The notes under the pieces: model-generated
Told to the model about the DNA's origin: nothing
Seen by the model: only the letters and a program-made list of their open reading frames with translations
The model's database searches: none
Program-made: the position numbers and the translations under genes
Source of the DNA: Paraglaciecola sp. 20A4
Lineage (GTDB): Bacteria; Pseudomonadota; Gammaproteobacteria; Enterobacterales; Alteromonadaceae
Assembly: GCF_011378905.1 (NCBI RefSeq)
Contig: NZ_WTPY01000006.1
Coordinates: 53,682-117,681 of the forward strand
Length of the DNA stretch: 64,000 nt
Direction: 5' to 3'
Shown: one piece after another, positions 1-9,602 of the stretch
How the letters are laid out: the number at the start of each line of letters is the position of its first letter
Numbering within the stretch: position 1 is the first letter of the stretch

Positions 1-23
1 CAGAGTGTGAATAGCTCGGGCTA

Positions 24-227
24 TTGGATAACATTGGGCAGAGTCGTCGATGGGAATCTATTAGCTTTGAGATGTTACGCTTTAAACCAGTTCATAAAAC
101 GGCAAACAATGACTTTCATTTATCGCTATATCAGGTAAATTTTATTATTGATAAGCTCCTGTTGAGAGCTATTTTTTGGCTGGCTTTAATACTCGTATTA
201 CTGGTTGTTTTTTTGTATGTTAGTTAA
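24..227 (+). CDS. Possible small membrane protein (weak)
   Basis: A 67-residue frame with a TTG start and a strongly hydrophobic C-terminal stretch (about residues 42-66) that could be one membrane segment. There is no clear ribosome binding site before the TTG and I recognise no family. It may be the tail of a larger gene that lies mostly outside the window or a chance frame. Only its hydrophobic tail argues for coding. Confidence 0.2.
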   Translation: MDNIGQSRRWESISFEMLRFKPVHKTANNDFHLSLYQVNFIIDKLLLRAIFWLALILVLLVVFLYVS

Positions 228-312
228 GTTGGTAAAGCTATTTAAAGCCGAAAACAAAATGTGTTGAGGCTTTTTGTATGGATAAAGCGTTGCGTGTATA
301 AGGAAGGTTAAC

Positions 313-537
313 CTGTCTGTTAAATTCAAATTTTTCGCTCAACCCGTTAATACAAATGTTAAGACCTGCATTGAGGCTAGTTTTATCGAGTTATTTATTG
401 GCCTTATCTGTGCTGCATTCGCCTATTATTCATTTGATGTAATACTGCCGTTATTCGTCGCGACTGCACTTATTGCAGTCGTCTGTTTTCTACTGACTAT
501 CTATAATATTTATGTTCTTATTTATATTCATATTTAG
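313..537 (+). pseudogene. Open frame with two hydrophobic segments and no proper start
   Basis: A frame of 74 codons is open from a CTG at 313 to TAG at 535-537. The translation has a soluble start and then two hydrophobic stretches resembling membrane helices. No ATG, GTG or TTG lies in frame between the upstream TAA and the hydrophobic part, so if this was a gene its start has been lost. The family is unknown. The rest of 228-797 holds nothing else I can support apart from the inverted repeat at 723-748. Confidence 0.2.
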
Positions 538-722
538 GTGCTTAACGCACAAAGGTAGCGTCGACATTCACCCAAATACACCAAGGACGTTGAATAATTT
601 AGCCGCTAAATCGGTTGGACTCATCATGACTAAACGTTATCAACGCTTGGGATGTACGCTTAGTCTGGCCGTCGGTTAAAGCGATAAATTACCCGAATCA
701 ATAGTTAAAGGGCATAGCAGAC

Positions 723-748
723 CGTTAGTACTCACTCTAATACTAACG
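723..748. terminator. Perfect 8-bp inverted repeat downstream of the xylanase gene
   Basis: CGTTAGTA and TACTAACG are perfect complements around a 10-base loop, about 50 bases past the stop codon of the minus-strand xylanase gene. There is no T-run on either side, so this is only a candidate RNA hairpin or weak terminator. Confidence 0.3.
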
Positions 749-797
749 ACACTAGACTGATTGAATTATTATCGAACTCGGCCTAACCATTAACCAG

Positions 798-1934
798 CTA
801 GTTTTTCACTGGCAGATTCAACAGCCCATCATATGCCACTTTTGGCTGATTGTTTCGATCAAATAAAAGAGGGTAGTCGGTACGTCCGCGCATTGGCCAG
901 TTGTTGCGCCAGCTATTTGCATCATTTACTCCCCAAAATGTCACGCGAGAGATGGTTGACTGATGTTTTAAAAATAGCGCAAATATATTTTTATATCGCT
1001 CGCTTAACGCGGTTTGCAATGCCTTTGGTAAGGTATCAGGGTAGGGGTTGAAGGTTTTTTGTAAGGCTAAATCTTGGCTAATATCGGCACCTTGTTCTGC
1101 TTCATTAGGGAAAGGTAATACCGATACATCTAATTCAGTGATCATGGACTTTATACCTAAGCCTGCGAATAAATTAAGGGCATTATCTAACTCATTCAAT
1201 TCTGGGTGAGTAAGTGAATAATGCCCTTGCAAGCCAACACCATGAATTTGAATGCCTTTGTCTTGCAAAGACTTAATTAATTTTGCCGCACCTGCGCTTT
1301 TTTCAGGTTTATATAAGTTGTAATCGTTGTAGTACAGTTCGGCATCAGGGTCAGCATCATGAGCATATACAAAGGCTTTTTCAATAAAGTCATCGCCAAT
1401 GATTTGTCGCCACTTGGAGTCTCGTAATGTACCGTCTTCGTTTAGTGCTTCGTTAACGACATCCCAACCTTTTATTTTCCCTTTATACCTGCCGACAACG
1501 GTGCTGATATGATGCTGCATTCGCGCCAACAAAGCGTCTCGGGTCAAGGGCCGACCAACATCATCTTCAAACACCCAGTCAGGTGTTTGGCTGTGCCAAA
1601 CTAACGTATGTCCTATGGTAAACATATGGTGGGTCGCCCCGTAACTAACGTATTCATCGGCAAGAGAGAAATTATAAGCGTCGGGTTCAGGATGAATACG
1701 TTCCCACTTCAGTTCGTTTTCTGGGGTGATGGTATTAAATTGTTGTTGAATTAACGTGTCAGTATCTTCTTCACTTTGCTGGGCTTGAGCGCTATTGATG
1801 GCACTGCCCACTAAGAACTGTTCAGCGAAGTGTTCTTTTAGTGACGATGCCAAGGTAATTGAACTAGCCATAAGCGACACAAATCCTAAAGCAATCGCAG
1901 CACTTTTTGGCAGCCTATAAACGGGTTTCAACAT
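798..1934 (-). CDS. GH10 endo-1,4-beta-xylanase
   Basis: Predicted secreted glycoside hydrolase family 10 enzyme, cutting internal beta-1,4 bonds in xylan. The 378 residues begin with a signal-peptide-like segment (basic residues, hydrophobic core to about residue 30) and then one catalytic domain with no visible carbohydrate-binding module. Family signatures are visible: PENELKWE near residue 71, the acid/base motif WDVVNEA with Glu162, and the nucleophile motif ITELDVS with Glu267. The length suits a single-domain GH10. It stands alone on the minus strand, with no xylan operon beside it. The start has only a weak GAG-type ribosome binding site. Family assignment is firm; substrate follows from the family. 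Confidence 0.92.
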   Translation of the reverse strand: MLKPVYRLPKSAAIALGFVSLMASSITLASSLKEHFAEQFLVGSAINSAQAQQSEEDTDTLIQQQFNTITPENELKWERIHPEPDAYNFSLADEYVSYGATHHMFTIGHTLVWHSQTPDWVFEDDVGRPLTRDALLARMQHHISTVVGRYKGKIKGWDVVNEALNEDGTLRDSKWRQIIGDDFIEKAFVYAHDADPDAELYYNDYNLYKPEKSAGAAKLIKSLQDKGIQIHGVGLQGHYSLTHPELNELDNALNLFAGLGIKSMITELDVSVLPFPNEAEQGADISQDLALQKTFNPYPDTLPKALQTALSERYKNIFALFLKHQSTISRVTFWGVNDANSWRNNWPMRGRTDYPLLFDRNNQPKVAYDGLLNLPVKN

Positions 1935-2025
1935 AATTTATCTCGTTAATGAAGTGTTAAATATGCCTCTATAGTGAATGTTAGAGAGGGTTAAGACGAT
2001 TATGTTTTTTGCTATTCGCTGGCTG

Positions 2026-2325
2026 TTATTTGCTGCTTAGATGCAACAAGGTTTTAATTTTTTCGCTTACGTAGGCCATTCGCTTTTCAAGAAAGACTTG
2101 TGCATGGCGACATAGATACAGGGTTTCAATGAGCGGATGCCATAAGGGAAGATACGAATACTGGCTAGATTATGAAATGCCTGCGCTACGCGCAACGACA
2201 AAACGTTGAAACCCAAACCACGATTGACTGGCCCCAGCAAAAGGTTTATCAGATTAGAAAAGCCTTTTGCTGGAGCCGGACCAAGGTGCTCTAATGGCGT
2301 GAAGTTTTTGCGACGTTGCACATTC
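2026..2325 (-). pseudogene. C-terminal fragment of a LysR regulator, frameshifted
   Basis: The minus strand encodes a C-terminal LysR effector-domain piece that closely matches the last third of the intact LysR at 4660-5553. Shared strings are KGFSN, PVSRGFGF versus PVNRGLGF, and KAFH versus QAFH. The match runs in one frame from 2321 to about 2120. It then continues in another frame, where TLYLCRHAQV is identical to the intact paralogue and is followed by YVSEKIK against YVSQQIK, ending at TAA 2026-2028. The DNA-binding N-terminus is missing and a stop lies just upstream. It therefore looks like a diverged, 5'-truncated and frameshifted duplicate sitting just downstream of poxB. Confidence 0.75.
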
Positions 2326-2370
2326 TGTTGAACAGAGGCTCGTGTGAGCTAGCCTATCGAGGTGTGTTTG

Positions 2371-4095
2371 TTAGCGTAACCAGTTGGTTTTGCTTAGCTC
2401 GATAATTTCATTACCTTTGCCATTTATAAGCGCTTTCATCATGTAAAGACTAAAACCTTTAGCTTGTTCAAGCTTTATTTGCGGTGGCATTACTAGCTCT
2501 TGTTTTGCTGTGTCTACTTCAAGGACGACCGGCCCTGAATGCGTCATCATTTCTGTTATAGCGTCAGATAATTTTTCTGGTTCGTCTACATGGATCCCTT
2601 TTAGACCACAGGCCTGCGCAATTTTGGCAAAACTTGGATTGTCTAAGTCAGTATCGCTTGATAGGAAGCCAGCAGCTTTCATTTCCATGGCGACAAAGCT
2701 AAGAGAGCGGTTGTTAAATACAACGATTTTAATCGGCAGGTTAAGTTGCTTTAATGACAGTAGATCACCCATCAACATCGAGAATCCGCCATCACCACAC
2801 ATGGCAATCACCTGACGACTGCGGTCGATAGACTGTGCCCCCATAGCTTGTGACAGTGCATTCGCCATTGAGCCGTGGTTAAAAGATCCAATTAAACGGC
2901 GTCGACCATTCATGGTTAAATAGCGGGCAGCCCAAACGGTAGGTGTGCCAACATCGCAGGTGAAAATGGTATTTTCCGCGGACTGTTCATCGATTAGACG
3001 TGTTAGGTACTGCGGGTGAATCAACTTTTGCGAGGTTTTAGCCGTTGCCAGCAGATCTAACTCTTTTCGGGATCGATGATAATTTTTCACACACTGGTTT
3101 ACATGCTCGCTACAGCGCTCACCTGTAATTTGTTCGAGTAGTGTGGTCACGGTATTTTTAGTATCGCCTAATACACCACAATCAATCTGCACATGTCGTC
3201 CAAGCGATGCTGGCTGATTATCGATTTGCAAGATGATGCTATTTTCTGGATAAAAGGCTCGGTACGGGAAACTGGTGCCTATCATCAGTAAAGTATCGGC
3301 TTGTTGCATAGCATGGTAACCAGAGGAAAAGCCGATAAATCCGGTCATTCCCACATCGTAAGGGTTGTCGTATTCTAGAAACTCCTTACCACGCATAGCG
3401 TGCACAATGGGGGCCTGAAGCTTAGCCGCTAGAGCAATAATTTCATCGTGGGCATCTTTACAACCAGCACCACACAGTAAAGTTACTTTTCGACTGTTGT
3501 TTAAATGAGTGGCCATGGCTTCGATATCAGCTAAAGCAGGGTTATACGTTGCAGGTTTTGGGACATTCCATTTTTGTTTAGTCGTTTCAGGCATCGCCTT
3601 TAGCGCGATATCGCCTGGAAGCACAAGCACACTCACGTCATTGTGCAATATGGCTTGGCGCATGGCAGTTTCGAGCAAGTATGGCATTTGTTCAGGACTA
3701 GACACTAATTCACAAAAAACACTGCATTCTTTGAATAATTCTTGTGGATGGGTTTCTTGGAAATAATTGCTACCAATTTCAGATGACGGAATATGCGCTG
3801 CAATCGCCAATACTGGCACTTTATTGCGGTGGCAATCGAACAGGCCGTTGATTAAATGAAGGTTACCCGGACCACAAGAACCTGCACATACGGCGAGCTC
3901 TCCTGAGATGTGTGCTTCTGCCCCAGCCGCGAAGGCTGCGGATTCTTCATGGCGTGTACCTAACCATTCTATTGTTCCCATTTTCCGCAGACTATCACTG
4001 ATCCCATTAAGTGAATCGCCAGTGACTCCCCAAATACGTTTTACGCCAGCTTGCTCAAGGGTTTGAGTGATAAAACTTGCGATACTTTGACTCAT
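2371..4095 (-). CDS. poxB: Pyruvate dehydrogenase (quinone), PoxB
   Basis: Peripheral membrane flavoenzyme that oxidatively decarboxylates pyruvate to acetate and CO2 and passes electrons to ubiquinone. The 574 residues match the usual PoxB length (E. coli 572). Visible are the N-terminal ThDP-binding domain with the conserved Glu region ([15 protein letters not shown]), the central FAD domain, and the C-terminal ThDP motif beginning [12 protein letters not shown] and ending at VVFNN. The extreme C-terminus ([12 protein letters not shown], ending KTNWLR) is nearly the lipid-binding tail known from E. coli PoxB, so I prefer PoxB over acetolactate synthase or oxalyl-CoA decarboxylase. It is monocistronic. 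An 18-bp palindrome lies about 50 bases upstream of its start. Confidence 0.93.
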   Translation of the reverse strand: MSQSIASFITQTLEQAGVKRIWGVTGDSLNGISDSLRKMGTIEWLGTRHEESAAFAAGAEAHISGELAVCAGSCGPGNLHLINGLFDCHRNKVPVLAIAAHIPSSEIGSNYFQETHPQELFKECSVFCELVSSPEQMPYLLETAMRQAILHNDVSVLVLPGDIALKAMPETTKQKWNVPKPATYNPALADIEAMATHLNNSRKVTLLCGAGCKDAHDEIIALAAKLQAPIVHAMRGKEFLEYDNPYDVGMTGFIGFSSGYHAMQQADTLLMIGTSFPYRAFYPENSIILQIDNQPASLGRHVQIDCGVLGDTKNTVTTLLEQITGERCSEHVNQCVKNYHRSRKELDLLATAKTSQKLIHPQYLTRLIDEQSAENTIFTCDVGTPTVWAARYLTMNGRRRLIGSFNHGSMANALSQAMGAQSIDRSRQVIAMCGDGGFSMLMGDLLSLKQLNLPIKIVVFNNRSLSFVAMEMKAAGFLSSDTDLDNPSFAKIAQACGLKGIHVDEPEKLSDAITEMMTHSGPVVLEVDTAKQELVMPPQIKLEQAKGFSLYMMKALINGKGNEIIELSKTNWLR

Positions 4096-4142
4096 AAAAA
4101 GACACTCCTAATGATTGAAACTTATTGAAAAATGCGTGGCGA

Positions 4143-4160
4143 AACGTTTTAACAAACGTT
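4143..4160. promoter_or_regulatory. Palindromic operator candidate upstream of poxB
   Basis: AACGTTT and AAACGTT are perfect inverted arms around TAAC, starting 48 bases upstream of the poxB start codon. The form (two AACGTT-type half-sites) resembles LacI-family operators in general, but no LacI-type gene is in the window, so the regulator is unknown. Confidence 0.4.
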
Positions 4161-4659
4161 AAAAATTCAGTGTCAATGATCATGCTCTTGAAGGTGTTAT
4201 TTACAATGCTAGTCGCCGCTATTTTTTGTAAAAAAATATACGATTGCAAAATATTTTTCGTGTTATCTGAGATAAAGGCCAACATCAATAAGGCTACGTG
4301 CATGTGTATTCGCAGTTTATTGGTTTAATTGTTGCTAGCGGCCGGCGATTATCGGATTACATTAGGGAATAAGCTTATCTTGATGCACAGCATTTGCTGC
4401 GCTAAGTCATAAACAGTCGGGGCGTTCTGCGTTAAATAAATGGGATGAGCTCAGTATGAACACGCTTCCCTATAGCGTCGTACATCGGGAAGAGTATTCT
4501 ACCGTTCGACGAATGGGTCTTTAAGATTATGAGTGAATGTATACTATTCACGAGCGCGTCTAGGGTGAGCACCATTTATCTCTTTTGGGGGAACGGAAGG
4601 CTTTAACCTGCTCAACGCAACGGGATTCAGTGGCCATGACGTTATTCAGTGTTTAAGGG
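4161..4659. other. Intergenic region between poxB and a LysR gene
   Basis: Both flanking genes are on the minus strand. The stretch should hold the poxB promoter. I see AT-rich DNA from about 4190 to 4330 and no convincing gene. Short hydrophobic frames here on both strands lack a start signal and overlap each other. Confidence 0.4.
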
Positions 4660-5553
4660 CTAAAGTGGTAAATTATTTTTTGATTGCAACACCGCTTTAA
4701 TTTGCTGGCTGACATAGTGTAGGCGTTGGCTTTGCGTGACCTGCGCGTGACGACAAAGGTATAAGGTTTCATTGACCGGATGCCCTAAGGGGTGAATGCG
4801 AATACGGGTTTGGTCGTGAAATGCCTTGGCTCCATGCAGAGGTAAAACAGTGAAGCCAAAACCTCGACTGACCGGTTCTAATATCAGGCTTATTTGATTG
4901 GAAAAACCTTTTTCTTGAAACTGAGTAGGGTGTTCGAATTGAGTGAAGTTTTTGCTCAACAGCGCTTGGCAATGATGGTGCCCGTCTGGATGAGAAATAA
5001 AGCCTAATTGCTGCAAAACTTGCCAGTTAATATCCTGGATGCGATTGTCTGTTACCAATACAAGCGCCTCCTGGGCGATGGCATCAGTGAGTACCTCAGC
5101 AGTCGAACTGGGCTGGGTCATTAAGCCTACATCAACTTGTCTTTGACTGATATCTCGCTCGATACTTTTGTTCGGCGCGAATGAGTGAAACACACTTAGC
5201 TTCGGATGTTGGTGCTGTAAGCCGAGTAAAAATGGATATAACGCTAGCCCTACACTACCGGGCGTGGCGACACGTACCTGCCCACTAAATGGATCATCCT
5301 GCTTAATGTTTTGCTCAAGCAATTCAGAAGCTTGCAATAACTTTCGTCCATCGCGATAAAGTTTCATACCCGCGTCGGTCAATGTAAACGACTTACCATC
5401 ACGGATGAGTAAGGGGGTAGCCAGTTGCTGTTCTAACTTTTTGATTTGTTGGCTAACGCCAGATTGGGTCATAAACAGTGCGTGGGCTGTTTGGGTAAAG
5501 TGGCCAACGTCCGCTAGGGTACAAAACGTTTTTAACCAGATGGGATTTATCAT
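4660..5553 (-). CDS. LysR family transcriptional regulator
   Basis: Full-length LysR regulator (297 residues). The N-terminal winged helix-turn-helix covers about residues 1-60 (FTQTAHALFMTQSGVSQQIKKL), followed by a periplasmic-binding-protein-like effector domain to the end. It is divergent from the VOC gene at 5710, and an interrupted palindrome at 5626-5644 lies between them, the classic arrangement in which a LysR protein controls its neighbour and itself. The effector is unknown. A broken paralogue of its C-terminal third lies at 2026-2325. Confidence 0.88.
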   Translation of the reverse strand: MINPIWLKTFCTLADVGHFTQTAHALFMTQSGVSQQIKKLEQQLATPLLIRDGKSFTLTDAGMKLYRDGRKLLQASELLEQNIKQDDPFSGQVRVATPGSVGLALYPFLLGLQHQHPKLSVFHSFAPNKSIERDISQRQVDVGLMTQPSSTAEVLTDAIAQEALVLVTDNRIQDINWQVLQQLGFISHPDGHHHCQALLSKNFTQFEHPTQFQEKGFSNQISLILEPVSRGFGFTVLPLHGAKAFHDQTRIRIHPLGHPVNETLYLCRHAQVTQSQRLHYVSQQIKAVLQSKNNLPL

Positions 5554-5625
5554 AACAAAACGTACTTATATTAATTTTAAATCATAATTTTTCATACTTT
5601 ATCACAAAGGATACAGTAGCGTCAC

Positions 5626-5644
5626 TTGATGGACAAATCATCAA
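5626..5644. promoter_or_regulatory. LysR-type operator candidate
   Basis: TTGATG and CATCAA are perfect 6-base arms separated by 7 bases, 19 bp in all. The T-N11-A pattern typical of LysR boxes is contained in it. It lies in the 156-bp gap between the divergent LysR gene (start 5553) and the VOC gene (start 5710). Confidence 0.5.
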
Positions 5645-5709
5645 TTAGCTAGGGGATGCTTTATCCCATTGATAGTACGCCAGTAGACTTATTATTTAGG
5701 AGTAACAGT

Positions 5710-6210
5710 ATGACAGCACAATATCCACGTACGTTTTCCCATATCGGAATCTCTGTTCCCGATGTTGAAAAAGCCGTTGAGTTTTACACTCAAGTCCTTG
5801 GATGGTATTTGATTATGCAGCCAACAGAGATTGTGGAAGACAATAGCCCAATCGGTGAAATGTGTACCGACGTTTTCGGCGCTAACTGGAAGAAGTTCAA
5901 AATTGCCCATATGTCTACAGGAGACAGAGTGGGTGTTGAGGTATTTGAGTTTGCCAACCAGAAAGACCCAGAAGACAATTTTGAGTACTGGAAAACGGGC
6001 GTATTTCATTTCTGTGTACAAGATCCTAATCTTGAAGAGCTTGCTGAAGCGATCGTTGCGGCCGGTGGCAAGAAGCGTATGGAAAAACCTCGCTACTACT
6101 ATCCTGGTGAAAAGCCATACCGAATGATTTATATGGAAGACCCGTTTGGTAACATCCTTGAAATCTACAGTCATAGTTATGAATTGACGTACGCTGCTGG
6201 CGCTTATTAA
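5710..6210 (+). CDS. VOC (glyoxalase/dioxygenase) superfamily protein
   Basis: Cytoplasmic metalloenzyme of the vicinal-oxygen-chelate fold, 166 residues. Motifs seen are the opening HIGISVPDVEKAVEFYTQVLGW, of which HIGISV carries the first metal-ligand His, and the closing MEDPFGNILEIY with the last Glu ligand. I chose ATG 5710 because AGGAG stands at the right distance before it; an in-frame ATG at 5656 has no such site and would only add residues before the fold. It is divergent from a LysR gene that probably controls it. Substrate unknown: glyoxalase I, a dioxygenase or a resistance protein are all possible. Confidence 0.82.
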   Translation: MTAQYPRTFSHIGISVPDVEKAVEFYTQVLGWYLIMQPTEIVEDNSPIGEMCTDVFGANWKKFKIAHMSTGDRVGVEVFEFANQKDPEDNFEYWKTGVFHFCVQDPNLEELAEAIVAAGGKKRMEKPRYYYPGEKPYRMIYMEDPFGNILEIYSHSYELTYAAGAY

Positions 6211-6245
6211 TTCATATTAAAAATTTAGCGATAAGCGCTGTTAAT

Positions 6246-6277
6246 AAAACCTGCTTGATGAATATCGAGCGGGTTTA
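6246..6277. terminator. Bidirectional rho-independent terminator
   Basis: AAACCTGCT pairs with AGCGGGTTT around a 12-base loop, with short T-rich flanks on both strands. It lies between the VOC gene and the convergent LysR gene, whose stop codon (6275-6277) is inside the hairpin. Confidence 0.6.
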
Positions 6278-7159
6278 TTCCTGCCAGTTAGCAAACTTCT
6301 CCAATAAAAAGTTAATTGCAAGGCGCGCCTTAGCGGGTAAAAAATTGCGGTTAGCGTATACAATCCACGTAGCGATATCACGATTCCAGTAAGGTTCAAG
6401 AATGGGCACTAGGTTGCCATTTTTTATTGCATTGCCGTAGCTTGAGCGTGGCATATAAGCAATGCCCAAACCGCGCTCACATGCAGATACGACACTTCTA
6501 CCACTGTTTGAACGCCACCTTGCCTCTAATTTTACCTCAAGGCGTTTGTCATCATGGCTGAAATACCACGTGCTATTGTTGGTCATTAAGCAGTGATGTT
6601 CGGTTAGTTCATTTGGGTGAGTCGGTGCGCCATGTAAATCCAGATAAGCTTTGCTGGCAGCAGCAACTAACGAGCGATTGGTTAGCTTACGCGCAATTAG
6701 GCTTGAATCTTTCATGGGGCCATATCGAATTGAGAAATCAAACGCGTCATCAATAAAGTTCACCATTTGCGAATTGAAGTCCATCTCTATGGCAAGCTTT
6801 GGATGCAGTTGAGCAAATTCCATTAGCATTGGGGCGATATGCTGCTCGGCAAATTCTCCGGCGGCAGAGACTTTTAAAACTCCGCTTAATTCTACTTGCT
6901 TGTCGAATACGGTTTCATTGGCCTCCTGTAATCCGTATACCAATTCTTGGCAGCGACTGAAATAAGCCTGACCGGCATCTGTTAAGCGCACATTTCGTGT
7001 GCTACGGGCTAACAATGACACCCCAAGCTCTTTCTCTAACGCGGCAACCTTGCGGCTAATATGAGACACATTGACGTTCAGCTTACGCGCCGCCGCTGAA
7101 AAGCCCTGCGTTTCAGCCACAGCAACAAACTCAATGATCCCATTGAAGGTAATACTCAT
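6275..7159 (-). CDS. LysR family transcriptional regulator
   Basis: 294-residue LysR protein with an N-terminal helix-turn-helix (GFSAAARKLNVNVSHISRKV, residues about 18-37) and an effector domain with RYGPMKDSSLIARKL. This subtype (AaeR/DsdC/YafC-like) often controls a divergent oxidoreductase or stress gene. Here the divergent neighbour is a DJ-1/PfpI protein at 7310, and a 30-bp palindrome at 7190-7219 sits between them. The effector is unknown. Confidence 0.88.
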   Translation of the reverse strand: MSITFNGIIEFVAVAETQGFSAAARKLNVNVSHISRKVAALEKELGVSLLARSTRNVRLTDAGQAYFSRCQELVYGLQEANETVFDKQVELSGVLKVSAAGEFAEQHIAPMLMEFAQLHPKLAIEMDFNSQMVNFIDDAFDFSIRYGPMKDSSLIARKLTNRSLVAAASKAYLDLHGAPTHPNELTEHHCLMTNNSTWYFSHDDKRLEVKLEARWRSNSGRSVVSACERGLGIAYMPRSSYGNAIKNGNLVPILEPYWNRDIATWIVYANRNFLPAKARLAINFLLEKFANWQE

Positions 7160-7189
7160 ATAAGTGTTCTTAACGATTTTCTTTAAGAT

Positions 7190-7219
7190 AATGATTATTG
7201 CATATTTGCAATAATCATT
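7190..7219. promoter_or_regulatory. 30-bp palindromic operator
   Basis: AATGATTATTGCA and its exact reverse complement are separated by 4 bases, giving 13-base perfect arms. It is 31 bases from the LysR start and 91 bases from the PfpI-type start. A further TTGCAA-containing partial copy follows. It is very likely the LysR binding site. Confidence 0.6.
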
Positions 7220-7309
7220 TGCAATTTATCGGGATTATCAAATATATGCCCTTGGGCTAGACTCTCTGCATCGTAAAAGACAAATCCAATTCAACATTAG
7301 GAGATATAA

Positions 7310-7984
7310 ATGAAAAATGTACTTATTATTGTGACTAACCATGGCACGCTAGGAACCACCGATGAAGCAAATGGAACCTTCTCTCCTGAATTGACCCATG
7401 CTCTGCATGCATTTTTAGCTGCGGGTTATCGCTACGACTTGGTTTCTATTAAAGGCGGAAATGCACCAGTCTATGGTGTTGAAATGGAAGGCGACCAGAT
7501 AAACAGCGACGTGTTTGAAGCTCAAGATCTGGCGACCAAGTTAGCCAATACCAGCAAAGCCAGTGATGTAAACCCTGACAACTATGACGCAGTATTTTAC
7601 CCAGGCGGTTTCGGCTTATTATCTGATCTTGCCGAGGACGAAAATGTTGCCAAGCTAACGGCCAACTTGTTTGAAAACGGCGCGGTTATAGGGGCTGTGT
7701 GCCACGGTCCTGCAGGTTTGCTACCGATTAAATTATCTAACGGTAAATATCTGATTGAAGACATTATGGTGACAGGCTTCACCCGTGAAGAAGAAGTAGA
7801 ATATGACACCATCAACAAAATCCCTTTTTTGTTAGAAGAAGCACTCACAAGACGAGCAGGCCAATATTCTAAAATTGCGCCTTGGGGAGAATATGTGGTT
7901 AAACAAGACCGCGTGATCACCGGACAAAATCCTGCTTCAGCTGGGGCAGTGGGTCAAGCAATGGTTGAGCGTCTAGCTCAGTAA
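7310..7984 (+). CDS. DJ-1/PfpI family protein (class I glutamine amidotransferase-like)
   Basis: 224-residue cytoplasmic protein of the DJ-1/PfpI/Hsp31 superfamily. The nucleophile elbow AVCHGPAGL contains the reactive Cys followed by His, and the FYPGGFG strand precedes it. Members act as glyoxalase III, chaperone or deglycase-like enzymes. It has a good AGGAG ribosome binding site and is divergent from a LysR gene. A strong terminator follows at 8066. The reaction cannot be fixed from sequence alone. Confidence 0.85.
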   Translation: MKNVLIIVTNHGTLGTTDEANGTFSPELTHALHAFLAAGYRYDLVSIKGGNAPVYGVEMEGDQINSDVFEAQDLATKLANTSKASDVNPDNYDAVFYPGGFGLLSDLAEDENVAKLTANLFENGAVIGAVCHGPAGLLPIKLSNGKYLIEDIMVTGFTREEEVEYDTINKIPFLLEEALTRRAGQYSKIAPWGEYVVKQDRVITGQNPASAGAVGQAMVERLAQ

Positions 7985-8065
7985 ATTGACACTAGCGATA
8001 AAACCCACATGCATTAATACTGGCGAGTTTGTCAATTTGCATCAGCGTTTTTATCTAGAAGATAC

Positions 8066-8092
8066 AAACCCGCTTCAATAAGCGGGTTTTTT
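8066..8092 (+). terminator. Rho-independent terminator
   Basis: AAACCCGCT pairs with AGCGGGTTT around TCAATA, followed by a run of six T in total. It lies 82 bases past the PfpI-type gene and 30 bases before the end of the convergent gene at 8122. Confidence 0.85.
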
Positions 8093-8121
8093 GTGTGAAG
8101 CAAGGTAACTAGCGACAAAGC

Positions 8122-8814
8122 CTACTTTTGATCAATGTAAAACTTCTCGTAGAAGGTGTATACCCATTCGGGTTTATAAATAACCATTAAGGTCATAGTC
8201 ATGCCATTGAGCATCCCCTCAGGGAATAAGAGCAACCAAATCAGGACCAAATAATTGTCTTCAATGGTCAGCCAGTCGTACTGCCCATCTAAATAAAAAT
8301 ACCCTCCGAGTAAATACATTTTCACAGCCATCATTAATGCGCCAGGTAAAAAGGCACAAACGAAGATATAGATAAACACATGGCGAGATAATTTATGGAA
8401 GGCAAAACTATATATCAAATAGCTTAAGCCTAATGGCGCCAATACGCCCAGTAAACCGTTTACGCCCAGCATACGCCAGCTTTCTTCGCCTACCAGTGTC
8501 ACGCCTACAAGTGCTAAACAGGCGCTGATCATTGCCCAGCGGAATCCGAGGATGAGCATTAAGGCGGTCAACCACAAAAAGTGTACTTGCAGACCAGGGA
8601 AAATACCGGTTTGAAAAATCCATAAAAAGAACACACTGGCAGAACATCCAAACACCAAATGTTGGATTTTTTTGTCTTTGACTAATGTGTCGACCGATAA
8701 ATTTCGTACAACAGCAGCCAGACAGGCTAAGTATCCCACCCATGCGAGATACTGAATATTAGTGGTGTAGTCTAACAAACTTGTTTCCTCGTTTAGGGCT
8801 TGTAGGTCGCCCAA
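8122..8814 (-). CDS. CbiM-like energy-coupling-factor permease family membrane protein
   Basis: Inner-membrane protein of 230 residues with about six hydrophobic segments. The stretch around [21 protein letters not shown] and the later [11 protein letters not shown] resemble the CbiM/ECF substrate-specific permease family. Marine gammaproteobacteria often carry such an orphan copy without the CbiN/Q/O partners, and none are present here. Its start lies 22 bases inside the end of xthA, so the two are probably co-transcribed. Ligand unknown; a metal or vitamin role would be family-based speculation. Confidence 0.6.
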   Translation of the reverse strand: MGDLQALNEETSLLDYTTNIQYLAWVGYLACLAAVVRNLSVDTLVKDKKIQHLVFGCSASVFFLWIFQTGIFPGLQVHFLWLTALMLILGFRWAMISACLALVGVTLVGEESWRMLGVNGLLGVLAPLGLSYLIYSFAFHKLSRHVFIYIFVCAFLPGALMMAVKMYLLGGYFYLDGQYDWLTIEDNYLVLIWLLLFPEGMLNGMTMTLMVIYKPEWVYTFYEKFYIDQK

Positions 8815-9602
8815 ATAGGGGCATGGTCAGAGGGTTTTTCGATACCACGTAATTCGTAATCGATCCCCGCATCGACTAGTGACGCATGCAGTTTTTTAGT
8901 CGCTAGAATTAAATCAATGCGCAAACCGCGATTATCTAAAAAGCCTTTAGAGCGATAATCAAACCAACTAAAATGTTCGTTCGTTTCTGGGTTAAGGCTG
9001 CGAAAGCCGTCGGTAAAGCCCCAATCGATAAGGTCATTTAGCCAAACACGTTCTTCTGGCAAGAAACTGCACTTACCGGTTTGTAGCCAACGTTTACGAT
9101 TTGGCTCACCGATGCCTATATCTAGATCGGTATGAGAAATATTCACATCGCCCATCACTATGACATTGTCATCCGGGGTGAAGTGAGTATTCAAATAAGT
9201 TGATAAATCTTCGTAGTACTTGCGCTTGGCCGGGAACTTCGTTTCGTGAGAACGGTTTTCGCCTTGGGGAAAATAGCCGTTTAGTACCCGTACGGTTTCA
9301 CCGTTAGGCATCGGGTAACTCACCATAATCATGCGTCGCTGGGCGTCTTCATCATCAGTCGGAAAACCATATTGCACATCGGTGGGCTCTTCTTTACATA
9401 GCATTGCAACACCGTAATGGGCCTTTTGACCATGAAAGTAAACTTTATAGCCCATGGCTTCTACATCTGCGACCGGAAACATATCGTTATGTACTTTGAT
9501 CTCTTGTAGACCGATGATATCTGGTTGATGCTTGTCTATTAACGCCTGAAGTTGGTGAAGGCGAGCACGTATACCATTGATGTTAAAAGAAATTATTTTC
9601 AT
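8793..9602 (-). CDS. xthA: Exodeoxyribonuclease III
   Basis: AP endonuclease and 3'-5' exonuclease of base-excision repair, 269 residues (E. coli 268). Visible are the opening [14 protein letters not shown] with the metal-binding Asn, LQEIKV with the catalytic Glu, [13 protein letters not shown] with catalytic Asp/Asn, and the closing SDHAPIWA with the Asp-His pair. These are all diagnostic of the ExoIII branch of the EEP superfamily. A CbiM-like gene overlaps its 3' end. Confidence 0.95.
   Translation of the reverse strand: MKIISFNINGIRARLHQLQALIDKHQPDIIGLQEIKVHNDMFPVADVEAMGYKVYFHGQKAHYGVAMLCKEEPTDVQYGFPTDDEDAQRRMIMVSYPMPNGETVRVLNGYFPQGENRSHETKFPAKRKYYEDLSTYLNTHFTPDDNVIVMGDVNISHTDLDIGIGEPNRKRWLQTGKCSFLPEERVWLNDLIDWGFTDGFRSLNPETNEHFSWFDYRSKGFLDNRGLRIDLILATKKLHASLVDAGIDYELRGIEKPSDHAPIWATYKP

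Noticed and set aside
4055-4303. 82-residue minus-strand frame upstream of poxB
   Set aside because: It overlaps the poxB start, has no ribosome binding site, and a similar frame exists on the other strand; this is the AT-rich promoter region.
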